Shown: positions 50,814 through 59,866, numbered from the stretch's first letter. The stretch is DNA of 64,000 bases from Curtobacterium flaccumfaciens (GCA_029689965.1 CP121450.1:1488001-1552000), one strand, 5' to 3'. Notes: generated by a model from the sequence alone, not told the origin. Numbers and translations: made by a program.

Positions 50814-51570
50814 CTACTTGTCGACGAGGGTGACCTCGAACGAGTAGCGGTCGGGGCGGTAGCAGTGCACGCCGTACTCGACCGCACGCCCCGAGGCGTC
50901 GTAGGCGGTGCGGCTCATCGTCAGCACCGGGTCCCCGTCCTCGATCTCGAGCAGGTTGGCCTCTTCGTCGGTCACGGCCCGGGCGCCGATCCGCTGCTTG
51001 GCGACGCGCATCGTCACCCCACGGCCGCGGAGCAACTGGTACAGACCGTGCGACTGCAGGTCGTCGTCGGTGATCTCGAGGAACTCGGGTGGCAGGAAGT
51101 TCTCGAGGATCGCCATCGGCACGTCCTCGGCGAACCGGACGCGCCGGATGTGCGCCACCGTGGTGCCGGAGCGATCCCGAGCGCCTCGGCGACCGCGTCC
51201 GTCGCCGGCACGTCGTTCCGCTCGAGGAGCTTCGTCGCCGGGGCCTGCGATCCCTGCGCCAGGTCGTCGTAGAGGCTCGTCAGCTCGACCTTGCGCGTGA
51301 CCGGGCCGTGCACCACCTGGGTCCCGATGCCGCGACGGCGGACGAGGAGCCCCTTGTCGACGAGGTCCTGGATCGCCCGGCGGATCGTCGGGCGGGACAG
51401 ACCCAGCCGTTCACCGAGCGCGATCTCGTTCTCGAGTCGCGCTCCCGGCGGCATCGCGCCGGAGCGGATCGCCTCCTCGATGCGTGACGCGACCTGGAAG
51501 TAGAGGGGCATCGGACCGACCGGTCCAGATCCAGGAACAGGTCGGACGGCAGCTGGCCTTCGTTGGTCAT
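50814..51570 (-). CDS. GntR family regulator with UTRA domain, probable iol repressor (two indels)
   Basis: Likely the IolR-type repressor of this locus; the C. glutamicum iol repressor is also GntR-type. N-terminal winged helix: PLYFQVASRIEEAIRSGAM, PGARLENEIALGERLGLSRPTIRRAIQDL and KGLLVRRRGIGTQVV. The C-terminal UTRA (HutC) ligand domain contains HIRRVRFAEDVPMAI and AVEYGVHCYRPDRYSFEV. Frames change near 51520 and 51172. About 250 residues. A TGTC-N2-GACA palindrome lies 44 bp before its ATG, suggesting autoregulation. Confidence 0.9.
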
Positions 51571-51611
51571 CGCGGTCCTTCGGGAGTACGGTTCGGCGGC
51601 GGCGCCGAGGG

Positions 51612-51625
51612 ATTGTCGTGACAAT
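51612..51625. promoter_or_regulatory. Predicted GntR autoregulatory operator
   Basis: ATTGTC-GT-GACAAT, a 14-bp near-palindrome with the same TGTC-N2-GACA core as the iol operator, in the gap upstream of gntR. Confidence 0.65.
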
Positions 51626-51708
51626 ACCACCGAGGGCGCAGGCCCCCGGGCAGCCGTGCCGCGGGCTCCGTCGCCGGACGATCGAGCGGCCGGTCGCCGG
51701 TGCCGGCG

Positions 51709-52377
51709 TCAGTCGGCGAAGATCATCGGGCGGTTCGACAGCCGGGGCTGCGGTGCCGTCCGCGGCTTCTCCGTCCGCGCACGGACCGGGGCGATGTGCA
51801 CGCGCGTCGCGGCACCGAGCGCCTCGACGGTGTCCGCGCCGTGGTGATCGGCGGCGTGCACGACGATCGCCGCGCAGGCTTCGGCGTCGGCGGCCGCATC
51901 GTGGTGCTGGAAGCCCTCGAACCCCGCGGCGCGTGCGGCCATCGGCAGGCGGTAGGAGTCCAACGTGTACGTCTTGCGCGCGACCTGCAGCGAACACATC
52001 GAGTGGTGCTCCGCGAGGTCGATGCCGGTCGCCGAGCAGCCGCCGGCGATCACACCCATGTCGAACCGGGCGTTGTGGGCCACGAGGACGTCGCCGCCCG
52101 CGAACGCCACGATGTCCGGGTACTGCTCCGCCCAGCCCTTGGCGTACTGGACGTCCGACTCGACGATGCCGTGGATCCGCGTGTTCCACTCCAGGAACGC
52201 GTCGTGCCCCAGCGGCGGCCGGATGAACCACGAGGCCCGTTCGACGACCTTCCCCGCTCGGACCTTGACGAGCCCGACGGAGCACGCGCTGGCGGGCGAG
52301 CTGTTCGCGGTCTCGAAGTCGATCGCGGTGAAGTTCAACGGCACGTTCCCGATCGTCGCACGCGGTGCCGACATCAC
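51709..52377 (-). CDS. DnaQ-like 3'-5' exonuclease
   Basis: DEDDh-family exonuclease (polymerase III epsilon type). Intact, 222 residues. The acidic motifs are FTAIDFETAN (Exo I), LVAHNARFDMGVI (Exo II) and HHDAAADAEACA (Exo III, with the catalytic His). The C-terminal tail is basic and Pro-rich. Start uncertain: ATG 52377 or 52374, or a GTG near 52344. Stand-alone proofreading or repair nuclease rather than the replicative subunit is likely (inference). Confidence 0.86.
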   Translation of the reverse strand: MMSAPRATIGNVPLNFTAIDFETANSSPASACSVGLVKVRAGKVVERASWFIRPPLGHDAFLEWNTRIHGIVESDVQYAKGWAEQYPDIVAFAGGDVLVAHNARFDMGVIAGGCSATGIDLAEHHSMCSLQVARKTYTLDSYRLPMAARAAGFEGFQHHDAAADAEACAAIVVHAADHHGADTVEALGAATRVHIAPVRARTEKPRTAPQPRLSNRPMIFAD

Positions 52378-52399
52378 CGGAAGCGCGCCCGGCGTTGCG

Positions 52400-52861
52400 T
52401 CACCGGCGGCGTACGCGACGTGAGCCGTGCCGCCGACGTGCGGTGAGCCTCCAGGCCGCCGTCCGACGCGCCCGCTCCCGCTCCAGGTGTGGTCGGAGCG
52501 TCGTGCCGACCACCTCGAAGGCGATCGCCGACGCGTCGAGCCGCCACCGGCGGTCCAGGCCCTGGACGTGGTCCGTGAAGGCGCTCGCGAAGTCGGACGT
52601 GACCGGTGGGAACGCGATGCTCGGCGGGGGCGGGACCATGCGGAAGGCGTCCTCGTCGTCGTGGTCGATCGACTCGTCCTCCGGGTCGTAGTCCACCAGG
52701 ACGTCGGCCTCGAGCTCGGCGAGCGTGCCGTGCAGCGACTCGAGGTCGCTCAGGGGCAGACCCTCGAGGGCGGCGAGCGTCTCCGGCGCGAAGTAGCGCC
52801 GCTGTCCCCGTGCGTCGAGTCCCCTCGAGTGCACACCGCGTCGGTCCCGTTCGAACCACAT
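52400..52861 (-). CDS. Hypothetical protein upstream of the exonuclease
   Basis: Not recognised. Intact, 153 residues from ATG 52861. N-terminus basic (WFERDRRGVHSRGLDARGQ), then an acidic middle (DYDPEDESIDHDDEDAF), a short hydrophobic-aromatic stretch and an Arg-rich C-terminus (RRTAAWRLTARRRHGSRR). The exonuclease start lies 22 bp downstream, so the two may be co-transcribed. Divergent from ychF. Confidence 0.6.
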   Translation of the reverse strand: MWFERDRRGVHSRGLDARGQRRYFAPETLAALEGLPLSDLESLHGTLAELEADVLVDYDPEDESIDHDDEDAFRMVPPPPSIAFPPVTSDFASAFTDHVQGLDRRWRLDASAIAFEVVGTTLRPHLERERARRTAAWRLTARRRHGSRRVRRR

Positions 52862-52937
52862 GGACGTCCTCCGTTCGTGTCGTCCCGTCAACGCTGCCAC
52901 CCCGGAGCCGGGTGCGCGCAGGTTAGGCTGTACTCCC

Positions 52938-54010
52938 GTGGCTCTCACCATCGGAATCGTCGGTCTCCCGAACGTCGGCAAGTCGACCCTGTTCAACGCC
53001 CTGACCAAGAACCAGGTCCTCGCGGCGAACTACCCGTTCGCGACCATCGAACCGAACGTCGGCGTCGTGAGCCTGCCCGACCCCCGACTCGACCAGCTCG
53101 CCGCGCTGTTCGGATCGGAGAAGGTCGTACCGGCGCCGGTGTCCTTCGTGGACATCGCCGGCATCGTCAAGGGCGCGAGCGAGGGCGAGGGGCTCGGCAA
53201 CAAGTTCCTCGCGAACATCCGCGAGGCCGACGCCATCGCGCAGGTTGTCCGCGGGTTCACCGACGACGACGTCGTGCACGTCGCGAACACGGTCTCCCCG
53301 AAGGACGACCTCGAGGTCATCAACACCGAGCTGATCCTCGCCGACCTCGAGACCATCGAGAAGGCGCTGCCGCGGTACGAGAAGACCGTGAAGCTCAAGC
53401 AGACCGAACCGGTCGTGCTGGAGACCGCGCGCGAGGCCAAGGCCGCACTGGAGCAGGGCACGCTCCTGTCCGCGACGGCGATCGACCTGGCGCCCATCGC
53501 CGAGCTCGGGCTGCTCAGCGCCAAGCCGTTCATCTTCGTCTTCAACGTCGACGAGGCGATCCTGACCGACGAGGCGCGCAAGGCCGAGCTCGCCGCGCTC
53601 GTCGCCCCGCCCAGGCCGTGTTCCTCGACGCGAAGATCGAGTCCGAGCTGATCGACCTCGACCCCGCCGACGCTGCGGAACTCCTCGAGTCGACGGGGCA
53701 GACCGAGTCGGGACTCGACCAGCTCGCACGGATCGGCTTCGACACCCTCGGGTTGCAGACCTACCTGACGGCCGGGCCGAAGGAGGCCCGCGCGTGGACG
53801 ATCGGCAAGGGGTGGAAGGCTCCTCAGGCCGCCGGTGTCATCCACACGGACTTCGAGAAGGGGTTCATCAAGGCGGAGGTCATCTCGTTCGAGGACCTCA
53901 TGGAGACCGGGTCGATCGCGGAGGCGCGTGCGCACGGCAAGGCCCGCATCGAGGGCAAGGACTACGTCATGCAGGACGGCGACGTGGTGGAGTTCCGCTT
54001 CAACAACTAG
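52938..54010 (+). CDS. ychF: Ribosome-binding ATPase YchF (one indel)
   Basis: Obg-family P-loop protein with ATP specificity; binds ribosomes and influences translation and stress responses. GTG start. LTIGIVGLPNVGKSTLFNAL (Walker A), FVDIAGIVKGASEGEGLGN (G3), FIFVFNVDEA (NxxE in place of NKxD). The C-terminal TGS domain runs QTYLTAGPKEARAWTIGKG to EDLMETGSIAEAR and ends FRFNN. The frame changes near 53610 (CCGGCC apparently read as CCGCC). Its TAG stop is part of the target duplication of the adjacent IS element. Confidence 0.95.
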
Positions 54011-54011
54011 G

Positions 54012-55118
54012 TGTACTACCCAGGGACGTTGGTTGATGTGCAAGGACTCGCGGTCGTCGTAACGACGTGAGAAGGACCTCCTGCGGTGGAGTGGAGCTGC
54101 TTAGTTCACACACTCTCCGCAGGAGGTCCTCTTGTCCCACGCTAACGCTGCCCTGACCCCGCGTGCACGTCTTCGGATCGCGCGTCTGATCGTCGACGAC
54201 GGTTGGCCGGTCCGTCACGCGGCGTTGTTCTTCCACGTGTCGTGGCCGACCGCGAAGCGGTGGGCAGACCGATACACCGCGATGGGCGAAGCCGGCATGC
54301 ACGACCGGTCCTCCCGACCGCATCGCTCCCCGAACCGCACCCCGCAGACCCTCGTGAAGCAAGTCGTCCAGCTGCGGTGGCGGAAGCGGTTGGGCCCAGT
54401 CGCGATCGGTGGACGTTTGAGGATGCCCGCGTCCACCGTGCACGCCGTGCTGACTCGGTGCCGGGTGAACCGGCTGCACCACATCGATGTCCGGACCGGC
54501 GAGCAGGTCCGTCGTTACGAGCACGAGTATCCCGGCTCAATGATCCACGTCGACGTGAAGAAGCTCGGCAACATCCCCGACGGTGGCGGCTGGCGGTTCG
54601 TCGGCCGCCAGCAGGGCGGTAAGAATCGTGCGGCGACGCCCGGGACCGGTCGGAGCAAGTATCGCGGCGTTCTCGTCGGGACCGCGTTCGTGCACACCGT
54701 CATCGACGACCACTCTCGCGTCGCTTACGCCGAGATCCACGAAGACGAAAAGCTGTCACCGCGATCGGTGTCCTCCGCCGCGCTGTGTCCTGGTTCGCTG
54801 CCCGCGGGGTCCGCGTCGAGCGGGTCCTGTCCGACAACGGATCTGCTTACAAGTCCCACGCCTGGCGTGACGCATGTGCGGAACTCGACATCACGCCGAA
54901 GAAGACCCGACCCTACCGACCCCAGACCAACGGGAAGATCGAACGGTTCCACCGCACCCTCGCTAACGGGTGGGCGTTCTCACGCCACTACCCGACCGAG
55001 TCCGACCGCCGGAACGCCCTTCCCGGGTGGCTGCATCACTACAATCACCACCGGCCCCACACCGCCATCGGGAACCAGTCACCCATCACACGGTTGACCA
55101 ACCTCCCTGGGCAGTACA
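54012..55118 (+). mobile_element. IS481-family insertion sequence
   Basis: Ends are imperfect 22-bp inverted repeats: TGTACTACCCAGGGACGTTG at 54012 onward and its counterpart finishing AGTACA at 55118 (about 19 of 22 match). Flanked by a 6-bp direct duplication ACTAGG (54006-54011 and 55119-55124), matching the NCTAGN target known for IS481. About 1.1 kb with one transposase gene. A further hairpin AGGACCTCCTGCGG / CCGCAGGAGGTCCT (54073-54086 and 54116-54129) precedes the transposase start. Confidence 0.9.
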
Positions 55119-55123
55119 ACTAG
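54132..55123 (+). CDS. IS481 family transposase (one indel)
   Basis: DDE transposase. TTG start at 54132 after AGGAGGT. N-terminal helix-turn-helix (RLRIARLIVDDGWPVRHAAL, FFHVSWPTAKRWADRY), then the catalytic core: MIHVDVKKLGNIP (first Asp), VIDDHSRVAYAEIHED, VLSDNGSAYKSHAW (second Asp) and TNGKIERFHRTL (Glu). The frame breaks near 54751 (GAAAAGCTGTC, an AGCT site). The stop TAG at 55121-55123 lies outside the element, in the target duplication. Confidence 0.92.
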
Positions 55124-55267
55124 GCGATCGCGGCGGGGCCGCTTCCGGCCGCTCTCGTAGGCGGAGATCGTCGGTTGCTGCATCCCGGCGGCGGCGAGGC
55201 TCGTCTGGGGCATCCCGACGTCCGTACGAGCGGCTCGGACGAGGTCCGCGGCACGTTCGACTCGCAT
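55119..55267 (-). pseudogene. XRE-type helix-turn-helix regulator, 3' end replaced by the IS element
   Basis: From ATG 55267: ADLVRAARTDVGMPQTSLAAAG and MQQPTISAYESGRKRP are a recognisable Cro/C1 helix-turn-helix. After about 48 codons the reading frame enters the IS right end and stops at about 55079. Before insertion the frame would have run on into sequence antisense to the ychF 3' end, so the original C-terminus is unclear. It may be a small intact DNA-binding domain or a decayed gene. Confidence 0.6.
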
Positions 55268-55369
55268 CCGGCACCTCCTGTAGCCGTCGACTAGAAACCC
55301 TGGCCGCTGAGCGCAATCCCTGTGTGGGCCCGCAACGCTCGCACCTACCGTCGGTCACGAGGAGGCAAC

Positions 55370-55747
55370 GTGAAGTACATCCACTACGACGGAACCCTGA
55401 TCCTGACGGGCGACGCGATCGCCGACGCTGTCGCCGACTACGCGGCGGTCCTCGGCGCGAACGGCCGGACCGACACGGTCGCGATCCCCGCGGTGGCGGA
55501 TGACGGCTCGGTGACGCGGACGACGGTGCTCGTCGGCCCCGCGAGCGAGCTCACGGTGAGCACGGCGCCGGACGACGAGCTCGAGCCGGAGGACCACGCG
55601 TTCATCCGGAACCTGCGGGACGCCGCCGTGCGCGCGGGGAGCGAGCGGCCGGTCGACGTCGACGGCGGGCACCGGTTCGTCGGCGCCGGCAAAGCCGACG
55701 AGCCCGACGAACCCGACGAGCCGTACGGGTCCGACCAGCCGGTCTGA
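55370..55747 (+). CDS. Hypothetical acidic protein
   Basis: Not recognised. Intact, 125 residues; GTG start with AGGAGG five bases earlier makes it convincing. Begins KYIHYDGTLILTGDAIADAV, contains GRTDTVAIPAVADDG and DDELEPEDHAFIRNLRDAA, and ends in an acidic DEPDEPDEP stretch. No signal peptide or helix. Convergent with the next small gene. Confidence 0.65.
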   Translation: MKYIHYDGTLILTGDAIADAVADYAAVLGANGRTDTVAIPAVADDGSVTRTTVLVGPASELTVSTAPDDELEPEDHAFIRNLRDAAVRAGSERPVDVDGGHRFVGAGKADEPDEPDEPYGSDQPV

Positions 55748-55844
55748 TCCGCGGCGGCGGACCGTTCCGGCAACCAGCAGGTCGAGCGGCCGTCCCAGAA
55801 CCCTCGACCGGCCGTCGCAGAACCCCCGCCCGGCCCGGAGACGA

Positions 55845-55877
55845 CGAATGCCGCCGAGCTCGGCTCGGCGGCATTCG
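55845..55877. terminator. Bidirectional terminator
   Basis: A 15-bp perfect stem (55845-55859 with 55863-55877), TCG loop, in the convergent gap; ATTCG/CGAAT ends. Confidence 0.7.
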
Positions 55878-55903
55878 TGCGTGGGACGCCCGGGTCGTGC
55901 GGC

Positions 55904-56190
55904 TCAGGCGGCGAGAGCCAGCTCGCCGACGCGGACGGAGCGGGCCTGCACGAGCGTGCGGCTCGCCTCTCCGCGCCACGAGCGGCCCGGCACGGTCCAG
56001 CCGGCCTCGCCGTCGACGTCGACGCGGGCGCCACGGTCGATGAAACGACCGAGGTCGTCGGCGGGGATGCGGACGAGGTACTCGCGCTGCGAGCGGTCGT
56101 CGCGCACGCCGAACTCGGCGATGCGGTCGGGGAGACGGTCGGCGCCGCGACTGCGGTGCCGGTGATGGTGATTCGTTCGTTGCTGGTCAT
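55904..56190 (-). CDS. Small hypothetical protein (one indel)
   Basis: About 95 residues when joined: NERITITGTAVAAPTVSP from ATG 56190, then EFGVRDDRSQREYLVRIP, DRGARVDVDGEAGWTVPGR and a C-terminal VQARSVRVGELALAA. The frame changes near 56120. Beta-rich pattern could be an OB-fold (single-strand-binding-like), but no diagnostic residues allow that call. Confidence 0.55.
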
Positions 56191-56577
56191 GGTGTTGCGG
56201 TACTTCCTGGTCGTTCGGCGCCCTGGCCACTCGGTGTCGGCGGACGGCTGAGTCCGGCGCGACGCATCGAGTGCGGGGCGCGCACGTCGAGCTTCGACGT
56301 GCAGCTCGTCCGTTCGGAGCGAGCGGTGGTCTCGTGGGAATGCGACTCGGGTGAGTCGGTGTCGAGACGGTTCGGTGTGCGCGAGTCAGATGGGTTCGCT
56401 GCAATGCACCAAACAAGCACTCTACGCCGTCCGCGCCAGGAAGTCCAGGTCGGGATGCCGGGACGTCGAAGGCGAGGCGCCGGACGCGACGGGCCAGCGC
56501 CCCCACGTGACCGGGAGACGACGCGAGATGACGTCCGGACTCGCGCCGCGCCTCCCGTCCGAGGCATGCTGGGACGC
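56191..56577. other. Gene-poor stretch before the PatB-like gene
   Basis: No supported gene. Contains a hairpin GCACGTCG-N5-CGACGTGC (about 56281-56301), GACTCGGGTGAGTCGG, and a half copy of the GCGCCTCCCGTCC palindrome at about 56549. Lower GC (ATGCACCAAACAAGCACTC near 56404) hints at a promoter region for the downstream gene. Confidence 0.4.
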
Positions 56578-57765
56578 ATGGCGAGCGACGAGGAGGACCC
56601 GGTCGGCACGCTCCGCGGGGTCCGCACGAGCATCAAGTGGACGCGCTACGCGCCCGATGTGCTGCCGCTGTTCGTCGCCGAGATGGACCACGAGGTCGCG
56701 CCCGAGATCCGCCAGGCCCTCATCGATCGCGTGCAGCAGTCCGACCTCGGCTACCTCGACGGCCCCGGTCCGCTGGCGCCGGCGTTCGCGGCGTTCGCAC
56801 GCGACCGCTGGGGGTGGGCGCTCGACCCGTCGCGGATCCACCTCGCCACCGACGTCAGTGTCGGCATCGTCGAGTCGCTGCGGCTGGCGCTGCCCGAGGG
56901 CGGCCGCGTGGCGATCACCCCGCCGGTGTACCCGCCGTTCTTCGAGCTCGTGGACGAGGCCCGATGTCAGGTCGAGGAGGTACCCCTGCTCGAGCAGTGG
57001 GGCGTGTACCGACTCGACCTCGCAGGCCTGGAACGCGCCTTCGCGAGCGGCGTCGGCGTCTTCCTGCTCTGCAACCCGCACAACCCCGTCGGACTCGTGC
57101 ACGACCGTGCCGACCTCGTCGCGGTGGCGGAGCTCGCCGCACGGTACGACGTCCTCGTCATCAGCGACGAGATCCACGCCCCGCTGACCCACCCGGGTGT
57201 GGAGTTCACCCCGTTCGCGATGATCGCCGAACCCCTGGGTGCGCGGAGCGTGTGCGTGACGAGCGCGAGCAAGGGCTGGAACCTCGCGGGTGTGAAGTGC
57301 TCGATCATCGTCGCCGGCGATCCGCGCACGGCGGGGCTCCTCGACACGCTGTGGGAAGAGGTGGCGTGCCGCACGAGCATCCTCGGCTTGCACGCGAACC
57401 TCGCGGCGTTCACGGTGGCGACCGACTGGCTGGACGACGTCGTCGCCCGGATCGTCGCGAACGAGCGGCTCCTCGCGAAGCTCCTCGCGGAGCACCTGCC
57501 CGGCGTCGTGTACACACGACCACGCGCGGGGTACCTGGCGTGGCTCGACTTCCGCGGCATCGGCCTCGGCGACGATCCGGCGGTGCCGCTCCGGGAGCAC
57601 GCCTACGTCGCCCTCAACTCCGGGCTCGGGTTCGGCTCGCAGGGGCGCGGGTTCGCCCGGCTCAACCTGGCGTGCTCGCCCGACACGCTGCGCGAAGCGG
57701 TGCTGCGGATCGCGTCGGCGTACCCGTCGGGTGCGCAGGAGGGGCTGGTCTGGCACGTCGCGTGA
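56578..57765 (+). CDS. PatB/MalY family PLP aminotransferase / cystathionine beta-lyase
   Basis: Fold-type I PLP enzyme predicted to cleave C-S bonds of cystathionine. Intact, about 395 residues. IKWTRYAPDVLPLFVAEMD at the N-terminus is typical of MalY/PatB; LLCNPHNPVGLVHD, VISDEIHAPLTHPG (cofactor Asp) and VTSASKGWNLAGVKC (Schiff-base Lys) follow. ATG 56578 preferred; an in-frame ATG lies 12 bp upstream. Confidence 0.9.
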   Translation: MASDEEDPVGTLRGVRTSIKWTRYAPDVLPLFVAEMDHEVAPEIRQALIDRVQQSDLGYLDGPGPLAPAFAAFARDRWGWALDPSRIHLATDVSVGIVESLRLALPEGGRVAITPPVYPPFFELVDEARCQVEEVPLLEQWGVYRLDLAGLERAFASGVGVFLLCNPHNPVGLVHDRADLVAVAELAARYDVLVISDEIHAPLTHPGVEFTPFAMIAEPLGARSVCVTSASKGWNLAGVKCSIIVAGDPRTAGLLDTLWEEVACRTSILGLHANLAAFTVATDWLDDVVARIVANERLLAKLLAEHLPGVVYTRPRAGYLAWLDFRGIGLGDDPAVPLREHAYVALNSGLGFGSQGRGFARLNLACSPDTLREAVLRIASAYPSGAQEGLVWHVA

Positions 57766-57801
57766 CCGGCACGATCTTGCCCTCCTGGAGGCGCGGATCG
57801 C

Positions 57802-58578
57802 CTACTCGGGTCGGCGTGCCTCGATCAGGTGGCGTGCCGAGTACGCGACGAACGGCCCGTTCCGCTGGATCAGTTCGTGCAGGTCGCGCAGCCGGTCGCG
57901 GTACCGCTCGACGCTGAAGCCCGGCACCCACCAGATCACCTTCCGCAGCAGGTAGACCACCGCCGCGACGTCGTGGATCTCGATCCGGGTCCGCGCGGTG
58001 CGGAGGTCGACGACCTCCAGCCCGGCGGCACGTGCGGCGTCGGCCTCGTCGTCGTGGTGGCGACCGCGGCGCTCGGCGGGCTTCGGGCCGAGGAAGAACT
58101 CGATGAGCTCGAACGCGCTCGCGGGGCCGACGTGCTGCGCGAGGTACGACCCGCCCGGACGGAGCACACGGGCGATCTCGTCCCAGTGGATCGTCGCCGG
58201 GTGCCGGCTCGTCACGAGGTCGAACGCGGCATCGGCGAAGGGGAGCGGCGGGTCGTCGGGATCCGCCACGACGACCACGCCACGCGGGTGCAGGCGGGCG
58301 GTGGCGGTCGCGACGTTCGGCGGCCAGGACTCGGTCGCGACGGCGGTCGTCGGGTACGCCGGAGCCTCGGCGAGGACCTCGCCGCCGCCGGTCTGGACGT
58401 CGAGGCTCGCGCTGCCCGGCGTCTCGGCGAGCTGCGCGAGGCGCTCGCCGAGCAGTCGGGCGTAGCCCCACGGCGGACGTTCCTCGGTCGCACGGCTGTC
58501 GAGCCACGAGAAGTCCCAGCCGGTGACGTCGGCGCCGTCGCCGATCGCCAGGAGTTCGTCGAACGTCTCGGTCGTCAC
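57802..58578 (-). CDS. Class I SAM-dependent methyltransferase
   Basis: Intact, 258 residues. SLDVQTGGGEVLAEAP is the SAM-binding loop, GVVVVADPDDPPLPFADAAFDLVTSRH the post-II region, and EIARVLRPGGSYLAQHVGP the motif III region. Substrate unknown. GTG start overlaps the stop of the small upstream gene (GTGA), implying translational coupling. Confidence 0.87.
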   Translation of the reverse strand: MTTETFDELLAIGDGADVTGWDFSWLDSRATEERPPWGYARLLGERLAQLAETPGSASLDVQTGGGEVLAEAPAYPTTAVATESWPPNVATATARLHPRGVVVVADPDDPPLPFADAAFDLVTSRHPATIHWDEIARVLRPGGSYLAQHVGPASAFELIEFFLGPKPAERRGRHHDDEADAARAAGLEVVDLRTARTRIEIHDVAAVVYLLRKVIWWVPGFSVERYRDRLRDLHELIQRNGPFVAYSARHLIEARRPE

Positions 58579-58766
58579 TGCTCGTCGACGTACTGGTTGC
58601 GACCCACGACGCGGATGCGCAGGTCGTCGGTGCGGTCCATCGCGAGGAACTCGCGGGACACGAAGCCGACGGACGGCCAGCGGGTGACCTCGGTCACCAG
58701 GAGCCCGTCGATGAAGACCTGCCACGCGCCGCGCTCTCGGACGGCCTTGACCTCGTACGTCGCCAT
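58575..58766 (-). CDS. Small protein, HicB-like
   Basis: 63 residues, intact: ATYEVKAVRERGAWQVFIDG then LLVTEVTRWPSVGFVSREFL and DDLRIRVV. The beta-beta-alpha-beta pattern resembles the partial RNase H-like fold of HicB antitoxins, but no HicA partner is present, so an antitoxin role is speculative. Coupled to the methyltransferase. Confidence 0.6.
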   Translation of the reverse strand: MATYEVKAVRERGAWQVFIDGLLVTEVTRWPSVGFVSREFLAMDRTDDLRIRVVGRNQYVDEQ

Positions 58767-58783
58767 GCCGCGAGCGTACCGGC

Positions 58784-59238
58784 TCAGCCGACCCGCTTGG
58801 CGTAGTAGCGCACCGTGGGGAACTCGCCCGACGGCTTGCACCAGTCGGCGGGTCCGCGTCCGGTCATGCACCAGCCGCGACGCTCGTAGAGGCGCCACGC
58901 GTCCGGCGTCTCCTCGGTGACGTCGAGGCGCAGGTGTGTCCCGGGCGCGGATGCCTCGGCGGTCTCCAGGAGTGCGTCAGCGACGCCCTTGCCGCGGTGG
59001 GCCGGGTCGACGAACAGTCGGGTGACCTCGGCCATCCGGCCCGGGGCGGGGACGGCGACCCCGACGTGCCCCACGACCTCGTCGCCGTCGCAGGCGACCC
59101 ACGCGCCGACGAGTCCTCCGGGGAGATCCAGTCGCGCGGAGCCGTCGGCCACGTCGTCGGGTAGCCGGTGCCGTGAACACGCCAGAGCACCTCGACCAGG
59201 GGGTCGAGGTCGGTCTCGGCGCGCTCGTGGATCCGCAT
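58784..59238 (-). CDS. GNAT family N-acetyltransferase (one indel)
   Basis: About 150 residues. IHERAETDLDPLVEVLWRVH at the N-terminus, VGAWVACDGDEVVGHVGV, and the acetyl-CoA loop MAEVTRLFVDPAHRGKGVAD (R-x-x-G-x-G/A type). C-terminal AWRLYERRGWCMTG. Frame change near 59155. Substrate unknown. Ends 18 bp before the HicB-like gene. Confidence 0.87.
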
Positions 59239-59305
59239 CTCGTCGGACGCTATCGGACGGACGGCCGTGACCGTTACGGTTCCGCGCGGTCCGGCGACCG
59301 GTGGA

Positions 59306-59798
59306 TCAGAGGTCGAGCGTCATGTGGACGTCCGCGCGGACGAACGGGCTCGGCGCGACCTCATCGTGGCCGAGGTGCCGGAAGCCGAACGCCTCGTACA
59401 GGTGCACGGCGCTGGCGAGCCGGGCGTTGCTCTCGAGGACGACGCGGTGCGCGCCGAGGGTGCGGGCGCGGTCCAGGGCGGCGGCGATGAGCTTCCGTCC
59501 GGTGCCGTGTCCCTGGTGGTCGGGGAGACGGCCATCTTCACGAGCTCGAACACGCCGGGTTCGACGGGGACGATGCCGACGCAGCCGATGACCGGGCCGT
59601 CGTCGACGAGTCGTGCGACGAAGGCCGCGCCGCCGGGTCGGACAATCTGCCGAACGGGTCGCCGAGGAGCTTTCGGTCCTCGTCCTCCAGTGTGAAGAAC
59701 CGGCCGATCCAGTCCTCGTTGAGGATCCGGAAGGCCTCTGCGTCGGCTCCGGAGGCGATGTCGGTGATGGTGAGGGCGTCGGCGGTCGCTTCGGGCAT
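59306..59798 (-). CDS. GNAT family N-acetyltransferase (two indels)
   Basis: About 163 residues. ILNEDWIGRFFTLEDEDRKLL near the N-terminus, VFELVKMAVSPDHQGHGTGR (acetyl-CoA loop QGHGTGRK) and VVLESNARLASAVHLYEAFGF. Frames change near 59640 and 59520. Resembles the MarR-linked or stand-alone GNATs acting on small molecules or peptides. Divergent from the LysR gene 69 bp away, which may regulate it. Confidence 0.86.
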
Positions 59799-59866
59799 GC
59801 CTCCATCCTCCGTTCGCCGTCGAGCTGCGTCCAATACTCGTTCACGTCGATCGATACGCTGAATGC

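Noticed and set aside
54012..55369. Prophage or genomic island around the IS element
   Set aside because: Only one IS with a 6-bp target duplication is present; flanking genes are ordinary chromosomal genes, with no integrase or tRNA attachment site.
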